NCBI RefSeq assembly: GCF_023806565.1
Contig: NZ_JAMTDV010000119.1
Coordinates: 1 to 64,000 of the forward strand
Direction: 5' to 3'
DNA length: 64,000 nucleotides
From: Accumulibacter sp.
GTDB lineage: Bacteria > Pseudomonadota > Gammaproteobacteria > Burkholderiales > Rhodocyclaceae
The notes beneath the pieces are model-generated. The model was not told the origin of the DNA. It worked only from the letters and a program-made list of their open reading frames with translations, and did no database searches. The translations under genes were made by a program, and so were the position numbers. Shown one piece after another: positions 33,768 through 41,264 of the stretch (position 1 is the first letter of the stretch; the number at the start of each line of letters is the position of its first letter).

Positions 33768-33812
33768 TGTAGCGTTGCGCGATAAATGGACGGGTTTTTG
33801 CGCGATAAATGG
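33768..33812. repeat. Prophage terminus with two transposase-site-like repeats
   Basis: The sequence starts TGTAGCG and carries two identical 15-mers TTGCGCGATAAATGG at 33775-33789 and 33798-33812, 23 bases apart. Mu-type ends start TGT and bear repeated transposase-binding sites. The position exactly at the host-phage break supports this. The 73 bases from here to the last phage gene hold nothing else I recognise. Confidence 0.7.
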
Positions 33813-33885
33813 CAGTGGAAAAAATTACCCTAGACGCAAGGAAGTTGCGGTAGAAGTCCGTGACGGAGAGGCGAGCGCCTGCTTC

Positions 33886-34392
33886 CTACCATTGCACGGA
33901 CAGTGCGGACGCCGGCGTTACGGCCGCCAGAACGGACGCCTTTTGCGTCTGCAGACGCTGGAAAGCCGCCCAGCCCTGCGCCCCCATTGCCTCGGCCAAA
34001 CCCTGCATATCGGCATAGGTGAAGGCCACATGGGTATTGTCGGACGCCACCCAGTAGAAACCGGCTGGAGCGGTCTGCGTGCTGCCGAACGCGGCAAGCA
34101 TCGCCTGCAGATTGGCGATCGACTGCGCGTCTGCCTGGTACGTTTTCGTTACGCCGCCGTGGCTGTTGAAGCTCACGGGCTGCGCGATGGCGGACTGATA
34201 GGAGCCAGTCAGTTGGCCAATTTGTTGAGCTTGCGCCTGCTCCAGGGTCAGTAGCGTCAGCGGATCGACAGCGACGTGGCCGGAGGCGCACCATGCCAGA
34301 TATTCGACGTAGTCGAGATTGGCTATATCCGACGGTATGAAGGCCCCGTCGGAAACTCGAATAATCGTACCAAAAGAGGTTAGCCTGTACAT
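33886..34392 (-). CDS. Tail fibre assembly-like protein (DUF4376-like)
   Basis: A 168-residue protein. Residues about 55-165 (LEQAQAQQIGQLTGSYQSAI to the end, ending in an alpha-helical segment) resemble the DUF4376 domain found at the end of phage fibre operons. It is the last gene before the prophage end and follows the fibre gene by one base. Confidence 0.65.
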   Translation of the reverse strand: MYRLTSFGTIIRVSDGAFIPSDIANLDYVEYLAWCASGHVAVDPLTLLTLEQAQAQQIGQLTGSYQSAIAQPVSFNSHGGVTKTYQADAQSIANLQAMLAAFGSTQTAPAGFYWVASDNTHVAFTYADMQGLAEAMGAQGWAAFQRLQTQKASVLAAVTPASALSVQW

Positions 34393-34393
34393 A

Positions 34394-35404
34394 TCACAAC
34401 TCCGCGGACGCTGTTAGGTTTGAAACACTAAACGTCGTATTTGTGGCGGACGAGCCGACGACCTGAAAAGAGAACGAATCAAGGGTGACCGTCAGGTTGG
34501 AGTAAGAAGCCACATTGACCTGGCTACCAATGTTCCAGCTAATCGTCGGGGAAGCCCGCTTTTTGGTTTTGAAAGGAATGACAAACGTAGCGGCAAAGCC
34601 GCCGGTAGAAGGGCAAGGAAAGCCATAGTTTTGAGTTTCGCTCTGAGCTTCGAAATATCTCTGGCACAACGCAAGCTCCAAACTGTACGGGCGCTGCTCG
34701 AACGGAGTCACGACCGAGCCGGGCTCAAGCTGCACCTTGCCGAGCGTCCCCGCGTTGAATTCCACGCTCAGCGTCGATCCCACCGTCTGGCCAGTGATCA
34801 GGATCGGGCTCGCGGCGTATGAACCCCCCGGGGTGGCCGAGTTGACGGCGTATCGGGCTTGCGCCGTGCCGGTCCAGCTCAAAACGTAGCTGGTATCGCT
34901 GACGTTCTTGTCCTCGACAACCTGGATCAGCGACTTGCCGGCGCCGATGGTGATGGTGGTGGTGCTGGCGTTTTGCGTGAACGTATAGTCCCCGCCACCG
35001 GCGCCTGCCTTCCAGCGGTCGTGCCCGTAGCTGCCGGCCGCCAGCGCCGCGCCGGAGGCATAGGCCCGCTGATTGACCGCGAACGCGCCGTTGAAAATCT
35101 TGTTCCGGTGACTGAAGGGACCGAGTGAGCCCCCGGAAATCGCGCCCAAAACCGAACCCGCCGCCAGCGCCACGGGCGCTCCGGTGGACAGCGTCAGCAC
35201 GGGCAGCCAGGTGGTATTGGTCGCGTCGCGCTGTTTCAGGATGCCGTTTGCCGTATCGGCCCAGAGCATGAACGGATACGTGACCGACGGTGCGCTGTTG
35301 CCGCTGGAGCACGTCTCGATCGCCAGCAGCGCGGCGTTGAGGTCCGCCCGAAAAGACGCTCCGCTCTGGTTGTCGAGGACGAAGTCGTGTTGTGACATGG
35401 TCAA
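34394..35404 (-). CDS. Putative tail fibre / receptor-binding protein
   Basis: A 336-residue Ser/Thr/Gly-rich beta protein. The N-terminal part (DFVLDNQSGASFRADLNAAL) is the segment phages use to attach fibres to the tail, and the C-terminal part (RYFEAQSETQNYGFPC onward) is typical of phage fibre tips. It overlaps the tail-tip gene by four bases. Host receptor unknown. Confidence 0.72.
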   Translation of the reverse strand: MTMSQHDFVLDNQSGASFRADLNAALLAIETCSSGNSAPSVTYPFMLWADTANGILKQRDATNTTWLPVLTLSTGAPVALAAGSVLGAISGGSLGPFSHRNKIFNGAFAVNQRAYASGAALAAGSYGHDRWKAGAGGGDYTFTQNASTTTITIGAGKSLIQVVEDKNVSDTSYVLSWTGTAQARYAVNSATPGGSYAASPILITGQTVGSTLSVEFNAGTLGKVQLEPGSVVTPFEQRPYSLELALCQRYFEAQSETQNYGFPCPSTGGFAATFVIPFKTKKRASPTISWNIGSQVNVASYSNLTVTLDSFSFQVVGSSATNTTFSVSNLTASAEL

Positions 35405-38400
35405 TACCCCTTGCTGATGTAGTCAAAGCTGCGAGTCACCAACGTCCCCGAAGCGTTCTTGAAGCTGATCGTGAATCCGTTGGCCGATTTTCCGGTGATT
35501 TCGTAATAATCCCCCGTGCCCATGCCTTGCGCCGCGATCGCGAGTGCCGGCGAAACCTGGAAGGGGTTGGCGTATGCGATGCTGCGCGTGCCCCCGCTGG
35601 CGACCAGATCATTGCCTGCTTCGGTACGATCGGGCATATCGACGGTCAAACTGGCCCCCCGCACGACGACATTGATATACGCCAGATCCGCCTGCAGCCG
35701 CAGCCGCGCGCGAATGCCCCGGAACGTCCATTCGCCGGCCTGGAAGACCTGCCACGCCGACCAGTTCGCCAGATCGGGAGAGGTCGAAATCTCAAAGAAC
35801 GCGCGCGCCGCGGAAAGCGAAATGCCATCCAGATCCAGCCAGGTGTCGATCTTGTCGAGCCGCCCGTCGACCGGATCACCGCCGCCGTCGGTGTCGGTTC
35901 GGCTGTCGATCAGGCCCCAGGTGTCGATCAGATCGGTCGCCGAAAACGCCAGGAGATCCAGCGCGCCGGTCAGCCGCGAGGTCAGCACCCGGCCGAGATC
36001 GAGATTCGCGGCCAGCGTATAGACCCCATCGACGACGTTGCCGCCGAGCGTGTCCAGCGGCGCCCAGTCGTCGATAGTCGTCCCGATCGCATCGATCAGC
36101 TGCGCGCTGTCGAGCTTGATACCACCCATCGTCGGATCGAGAACGACGCTCGACTTCGTGCCGGGCCACGTTCCCCCATCGTCGAGCGTGGCGACGAAGT
36201 TCAGATCCTGCAGCGCCGAGGTGACGGTCGACAGGATCAACGCCTCGTTGCGGCTCTCCCTGCCGCCCGAATCCACCCACTTGGCCAGGTAAGTCCCGGC
36301 CAACAGCGGCACCAGCACGGGCGATCCAGGTACCGCATCGGTCAGGTAAGCGCTGTTATTCCAGGTCGCGCCGCTCTGCAGGGAAGACTGCCGGATCAGC
36401 AGACGGCCGCCGAATCGCACGTCCAGTTCATCGGTCGCATCGCAGGTGAGAGAGGCGAAAGCACCGCTCGCCGCGAGCGAAAATCCGGTCACGTCCCGCG
36501 GCACGGCCGACTTGCCGACGATCAGGCCGCGGCCGTTGTAGCGCCCGCCGAGCGAAAGCCCGGAGATTGCGTTGGCCTCGACTTCCAGCGGGCCGGTTTC
36601 GTCGGTATCGAACGACAGGCTCGTGCCTTCGATTCGACGGCTGTACCGCGGCCCGGAGGCGACGCGGTAGCGCAGGAAAATCGCGTCCAACGCGCCGTCC
36701 ACGGAGAACGAAAGCACCACGCGGTTGCTGACGACACCGGGAGAAGTCAGGACCAGCGACTCGGAGACGGCCATCTCCCGGATCGTCGGCGCCGACGCGC
36801 GCAGCAGCGTGTTGTTCGCCGGCGGTGTCCAGCTTCCGTCCCAGGCGGCGTACAAATCCGGGTCGTCGTCGGTGGCGACGATCTGAAGGCGGTACTGCGA
36901 CAGCGGCTTGACCGAGACGATCTTAACGCGCTTGCCCGGCGTCGGCAGCGGGCTGAAGAACCAGCGATGGTCGATTTCCAGCATGCCACCTTGCAGGGTC
37001 GGCGCGCTGTTCAGGGTAAGCGACGACGAATCGTCGTAGACCGTGACAGGGGTGGCAACCGTCGGGATATAGGCGGTCAGCGCGCCGGCTTCCAGTTGAG
37101 CTCCCCAGAGGTAAGCTCCGCTCGCCCCGTTTCCGGTGTACGCATAGCTTCCGGCGACCACCAGGAACACCTCGTAATAGATTCGTGTATCCGCGTCGGT
37201 AGTCGACGTGATCGCGCAGCGATACCATCCGTTTCCTGCCGCAGTTATGGAAGCCGTGGTCCCCGAAAACGCCCCTTGGGTAAACGGGGTTCCCGCTGTT
37301 CCCGCAGCCAGATCAAATTGGCAGCGCGCGCTATTTCCCCCGATCGTGCTGTCCAGCAAGAGCAGGATCTGTGACCTTTCGGCTGCCTTTGCGTAGACGC
37401 TGAACGTATAGGTGACCGGGGACCCGGATTTGCCTAGAAACGAGTAGCACTCGTGTGTACTGGAAGCGGTGGCATCTTCCACCAGCTTGTCCGCCGTCAA
37501 TGACCCATCCGGTGCGGTCGCCGAGTCTGCGGTAATCGACGCCCGAACCTTTGTCCACTGGGTGTGGCCGAACTGCTCCGAGCGTATCAGGAGATTCGTG
37601 CGACCGGACGGCGGCAGCGCGGTAAAGGTCGCCATGCTGCCATCCGGAAAGGCGAGCATCACGTAGTCGGTGCCGCCGGCCCGCGGCACTTTCCGGTCGA
37701 GCGTGACGACGGCGCCGGCGACGGCGAGCAGGCGGCCGGAGTAGCCCCACTGCGTCAGATCGTGCTGCAGCAGCACCACGTCGCCGCGCTGGCAGACAAA
37801 GCCCTCCATATCGGTGTCCCAGGTGATCGTGCGCCGGCGATACGCCTGCGCCGAGGCCTGGATGTTGGCCAGCTTTCCCGCCAGACGGGAGTTCGTGCAG
37901 CCCTTGATCTCGATCGTGCTGGCGCGCTGCGGATTGCTCACGCCGGGAACCGTCACGCGCACCTGCTGCTGCGTCCAGTCGCGATCGGCATCGACGTAGG
38001 AAACGACGATTTCCTCCGCCAGATTCTCGGTCACGTAGCGGACGTTGAAGCTGCCGCGCAGGATGTTGCTCATGCCGAACGCGGCCACCGGCGACGCGTT
38101 GCGCCTGTCCCACACGACACCGAGCTTGCCCGAGGCCCACGACGGCGAGCCAAGCCCGCAGCGGGCGATGTCGGACAGCGTGTCCCAGGCGGATTGCGGG
38201 CTGTCGATCACCAGATTGCACGAAAGCCCCTCGACGTCGCAGAACGCCGCCCAGGCGAGGATCCCGGCCGTATCGATCTGGCTCTCGTCGAGATGGCAGC
38301 CGTAGCTTTGCGCGCCGAGCGCATTCTTGCGTCCACGCGCGAAATCCAGATACCACCAGGCCGGATTGCTCGTCGGCTGCCAGCGCCAGGCGCCGCTGAC

Positions 38401-40050
38401 GTAGCACCAGGCGTAGGCCGACGCCAGCGCCGAGAGACGCTGCACCACGCCGGAAAGTTGCCCGCTGGCGCGGATGATCATCCCGAGCCGGGTCTGTCCC
38501 GCATACGACGCGTCGTCCGGCTGATAGCTGCGCAGGGTCGTCCACGAGTAGCGGTAGGCGCCGTGATCGTCGCCATCCTGGATTTCGGCGGAAAGCGCGC
38601 GGGCGCTGGTCAGGCGGACGCGCACATCGTAGACGCCCTGCGGCACGTCGAGAGAAAACGTCCGGCGCTGCGGCGTCTGGCTCGCACCGTGGGCAATGTC
38701 TACGTAGGCGACCGGCGTATGGATCGCTTGCGGGCCGTCGTTCGCCAGCCCGGTCGGCGTCGTGCCGCCCACCGCCGCGTCGCTGTAGAACGGCGCCCAG
38801 TGCCAGGTGGCGTAGACCGGCACCAGGCCAGCGAAGGTCTGTTCGCTGCCGATCTGCTGCGTCTCGCCTTCGTAGTGCGCCGAGGCCACGTGCGTATAGG
38901 CATGCTGCACCACGCGCCGGACCCATCCCTCGCTGACGAAACTGTCGCGCCACGGGGTGCTCGGGTCGGAAACCTGCGTCTGCTCCCACACCACTTCGGT
39001 CGTCTGCAGCGACCAGTAGCCGGTGGTGTAGGTGACCTCTTCGCCCAGCAGCATCGCCTGCCAGGCGCCCGTCCCCGACGGCGCATATTGCGCCTCCAGC
39101 CGCACCCAGCAGGGCAGCGCTCCTTTGTCGGAGGCGTAATAGATGCTGCCCTCGGTATCGATCGCGAAGCGCACGGTCTCCTGCGCGGTCGTGCGCACGA
39201 TCCAGTCCGCCCCGCGCACCAGCGTCGCCCCCGAATCCGAGTCGACGTTGCCCGGAAACTGCGGCAGCGCGCCGCTGTCGTCGGACCAGTACAGCGACAC
39301 GTCGGCATAGTTTCCGATCGAAGAATCGCCGATGCGCAGGTCGGTGAGCTGCACCGTCGACAAGCCGAAGTGGAAGATCTGGAACAGGTACTGATCGGCG
39401 CCCTGGAACTCGGTGTAGGGCTTGGCGCCGTAGTCGGGAAACACGCGGTGCGTCCCGCAGACGACCTGCATCGGACTGTACGGGCGCAGGCTGTTCGACC
39501 CGCCGGACAGGGAGTATGTCGGCGAAGCGGCGGCGGAGCTGCCATTGACCTGCGAGAGCGCACCGGTCGACGGCTTGAACAGCGCGCCGACGACGAGATT
39601 GCCGGCGAGCGATACCAGACCGGAGCCGATCGCCCCCCACGCCGCTCCGGAAAGACCCAGCGCGCCGATCGAGCCGGCGGCGGTCATCGCCCCCACCGAG
39701 TCGAAGCCGCCGAGATACGCCCCGATCTCCGGGCCGACGAAGAACGACGCCACCATCACGGCGATCATCAACACCGTCCGCAGCGGGTTGCTGCCGCCGG
39801 AGCCGCCGCTGACCGCGGCCACCGCGTGCACGAGATCGCCGGGAGACGGGCAGACGCTATCCCATTCCTCCCGGGTCAGCACGCGGTCGTTGATCAGGAC
39901 ATGAATCTCGCAGTGGGGATCGAGGCCGGCGCGCAGCAGGACCGCGCGGGCGGTCTCGCCGGGCCGCCAGTCCTGCGCCCAGACGCGCCGATCAGCGGCC
40001 GGCAGCAGCGGATGCGGCTGGCTGACGATGGCCAGATCGCTCACGCCCAT
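35401..40050 (-). CDS. Tail tip / host-specificity protein (lambda J-like)
   Basis: A 1549-residue protein, the largest of the phage. The ATG at 40050 (MGVSDLAIVSQPHPLL) is chosen; the frame upstream of it overlaps the peptidase gene and is not protein-like. Residues about 80-165 contain hydrophobic stretches as in the lambda I/J junction (TVLMIAVMVASFFVGPEIGA), followed by beta-rich tip domains with YSLSGGSNSLRPYSPMQVVC and a carbohydrate-binding-like module near the middle. It forms the tail tip and decides adsorption. Confidence 0.8.
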   Translation of the reverse strand: MGVSDLAIVSQPHPLLPAADRRVWAQDWRPGETARAVLLRAGLDPHCEIHVLINDRVLTREEWDSVCPSPGDLVHAVAAVSGGSGGSNPLRTVLMIAVMVASFFVGPEIGAYLGGFDSVGAMTAAGSIGALGLSGAAWGAIGSGLVSLAGNLVVGALFKPSTGALSQVNGSSAAASPTYSLSGGSNSLRPYSPMQVVCGTHRVFPDYGAKPYTEFQGADQYLFQIFHFGLSTVQLTDLRIGDSSIGNYADVSLYWSDDSGALPQFPGNVDSDSGATLVRGADWIVRTTAQETVRFAIDTEGSIYYASDKGALPCWVRLEAQYAPSGTGAWQAMLLGEEVTYTTGYWSLQTTEVVWEQTQVSDPSTPWRDSFVSEGWVRRVVQHAYTHVASAHYEGETQQIGSEQTFAGLVPVYATWHWAPFYSDAAVGGTTPTGLANDGPQAIHTPVAYVDIAHGASQTPQRRTFSLDVPQGVYDVRVRLTSARALSAEIQDGDDHGAYRYSWTTLRSYQPDDASYAGQTRLGMIIRASGQLSGVVQRLSALASAYAWCYVSGAWRWQPTSNPAWWYLDFARGRKNALGAQSYGCHLDESQIDTAGILAWAAFCDVEGLSCNLVIDSPQSAWDTLSDIARCGLGSPSWASGKLGVVWDRRNASPVAAFGMSNILRGSFNVRYVTENLAEEIVVSYVDADRDWTQQQVRVTVPGVSNPQRASTIEIKGCTNSRLAGKLANIQASAQAYRRRTITWDTDMEGFVCQRGDVVLLQHDLTQWGYSGRLLAVAGAVVTLDRKVPRAGGTDYVMLAFPDGSMATFTALPPSGRTNLLIRSEQFGHTQWTKVRASITADSATAPDGSLTADKLVEDATASSTHECYSFLGKSGSPVTYTFSVYAKAAERSQILLLLDSTIGGNSARCQFDLAAGTAGTPFTQGAFSGTTASITAAGNGWYRCAITSTTDADTRIYYEVFLVVAGSYAYTGNGASGAYLWGAQLEAGALTAYIPTVATPVTVYDDSSSLTLNSAPTLQGGMLEIDHRWFFSPLPTPGKRVKIVSVKPLSQYRLQIVATDDDPDLYAAWDGSWTPPANNTLLRASAPTIREMAVSESLVLTSPGVVSNRVVLSFSVDGALDAIFLRYRVASGPRYSRRIEGTSLSFDTDETGPLEVEANAISGLSLGGRYNGRGLIVGKSAVPRDVTGFSLAASGAFASLTCDATDELDVRFGGRLLIRQSSLQSGATWNNSAYLTDAVPGSPVLVPLLAGTYLAKWVDSGGRESRNEALILSTVTSALQDLNFVATLDDGGTWPGTKSSVVLDPTMGGIKLDSAQLIDAIGTTIDDWAPLDTLGGNVVDGVYTLAANLDLGRVLTSRLTGALDLLAFSATDLIDTWGLIDSRTDTDGGGDPVDGRLDKIDTWLDLDGISLSAARAFFEISTSPDLANWSAWQVFQAGEWTFRGIRARLRLQADLAYINVVVRGASLTVDMPDRTEAGNDLVASGGTRSIAYANPFQVSPALAIAAQGMGTGDYYEITGKSANGFTISFKNASGTLVTRSFDYISKGY

Positions 40051-40430
40051 CGGTAGAACCCCTCGATGGCCAGGCCGATGCGGTTCAGGTCGCGCAGCGC
40101 GTGGCGTACGGTCATGCCGGCATTGGCCATTGCGTGCAACACGCTGGGCTCGCCATCGACCAGACAATAGGCGCCGATGTGCGACGGCCGGCCGCGGCAT
40201 TGCATCAACACCGCGTCGCCCTCGATGGGATGCCCGGTCGGCGCGGTGAACAGGGCCACGCCATCCGCCATCTGACGGGCGCGGCCGAGAGCGGTCACGG
40301 CGCGCTGCACGTAGGCGGCAGACGGGATCTCGCGCCCGAAGACTTCGTTGCTCACCCGGCAATAAAGTTGCAGGCAGTCGGCGTCTCCGGGCACGTAGGG
40401 CTCACCGATGAACCGGTCGGACCAGTGCAT
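40041..40430 (-). CDS. NlpC/P60-like tail peptidase (lambda K-like)
   Basis: A 129-residue cysteine peptidase domain: Cys19 in GDADCLQLYC, His84 in PSHIGAY and His99 in VLHAM fit the NlpC/P60 triad. Tail-tip peptidases of this kind cut peptidoglycan during DNA entry. It overlaps the tail-tip gene by ten bases. Confidence 0.82.
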   Translation of the reverse strand: MHWSDRFIGEPYVPGDADCLQLYCRVSNEVFGREIPSAAYVQRAVTALGRARQMADGVALFTAPTGHPIEGDAVLMQCRGRPSHIGAYCLVDGEPSVLHAMANAGMTVRHALRDLNRIGLAIEGFYRWA

Positions 40431-40906
40431 CAGAAGATCCCCGGCGCGCTATCGGGCCGGAAGTTCAGCTGCACCGCCGGCCGGCCGAAGAAATTGGCGA
40501 AACCCAGCTCGGCGGAGACGTGCCGCGCGTCGGCGGTGACGTTGTAGAGGTACATCAGGATGCTCCACTCGACCACATCCGGGCGCGAGCGCATCACCTG
40601 CGAAAAGGTGGCGGTGCTGCCCTGGCCGCCGCCGGAGGTCTCGATCCAGTACATCAGATCGCGTCCGACGTTGTCGATCACCAGCGAGGCGCGCGGCAAC
40701 TGCCCTTCGAAGTCGTCCGGCAGCTGGCAATCGAAGGGGAAAGCGACGTAAAGACTGCCGTTGCTGGTGAGATCGACGGTGTCGTTCACCACGCGCACGG
40801 GCGCGGAAAGCGCCGGATGGTCGATCTGCAGCAGCACGACGGGCGCTTCCGGGGCGCTCGTCTGGGCAAGGGTCGAGCGATAGGCGGACGAATACGCGCG
40901 CGCCAT
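40430..40906 (-). CDS. Phage tail protein, DUF1833-like
   Basis: A 158-residue beta-rich protein (LLQIDHPALSAPVRVVNDTVDLTSNGS, ASLVIDNVGRDLM) resembling DUF1833 proteins, which sit between the minor tail protein and the peptidase in transposable siphophages. Probably part of the distal tail. Confidence 0.75.
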   Translation of the reverse strand: MARAYSSAYRSTLAQTSAPEAPVVLLQIDHPALSAPVRVVNDTVDLTSNGSLYVAFPFDCQLPDDFEGQLPRASLVIDNVGRDLMYWIETSGGGQGSTATFSQVMRSRPDVVEWSILMYLYNVTADARHVSAELGFANFFGRPAVQLNFRPDSAPGIF

Positions 40907-40907
40907 G

Positions 40908-41264
40908 TCAGCCCCAGGTCTCGATGCTGGTGCTGATTTTCCAGTCGCCGCTGGTGCTGGAGACCGGAGCGGCGTCGAATCCGCCCTGGGCGAAGCGGGC
41001 GGTCTTGACCGTGCCGGAAACCGGGTCGGTCCACTGAAACCAGTCGGCGCCCTCGTTGATGTTGACCGCGTACCAGCTCACGAACGACAGGTAATCGCCC
41101 TTGGTCCGGAACAGCAACTCGACGGGCCGCGTCACCAGCACCGCCGTCTTGATCTTCGCCTGCTTCGGCGGGCCGGACTCCATGTCGGAGCGCAGCAGCG
41201 CCGACTCGCGCTTCTCCGCGAATCCGCGCAGGCGGATCAACGCGGTGCTCGGGAAGGTTTCCAT
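40908..41264 (-). CDS. Minor tail protein (lambda M-like)
   Basis: A 118-residue protein with LRLRGFAEKRE-like start and the FVSWYAVNINEGADWFQWTDP segment of distal minor tail proteins. It follows the tape-measure gene with a one-base overlap, which is the position of lambda gene M. Confidence 0.68.
   Translation of the reverse strand: METFPSTALIRLRGFAEKRESALLRSDMESGPPKQAKIKTAVLVTRPVELLFRTKGDYLSFVSWYAVNINEGADWFQWTDPVSGTVKTARFAQGGFDAAPVSSTSGDWKISTSIETWG

Noticed and set aside
37564-40056. An 830-codon plus-strand frame opposite the tail-tip gene
   Set aside because: Antisense to the tail-tip gene; composition rich in Arg, Gly and Ala with no recognisable domain.
40051-40362. Extension of the tail-tip gene upstream to 40362
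   Set aside because: The extra 104 residues are Arg-rich and lie wholly over the peptidase gene in another frame; the ATG at 40050 fits better.
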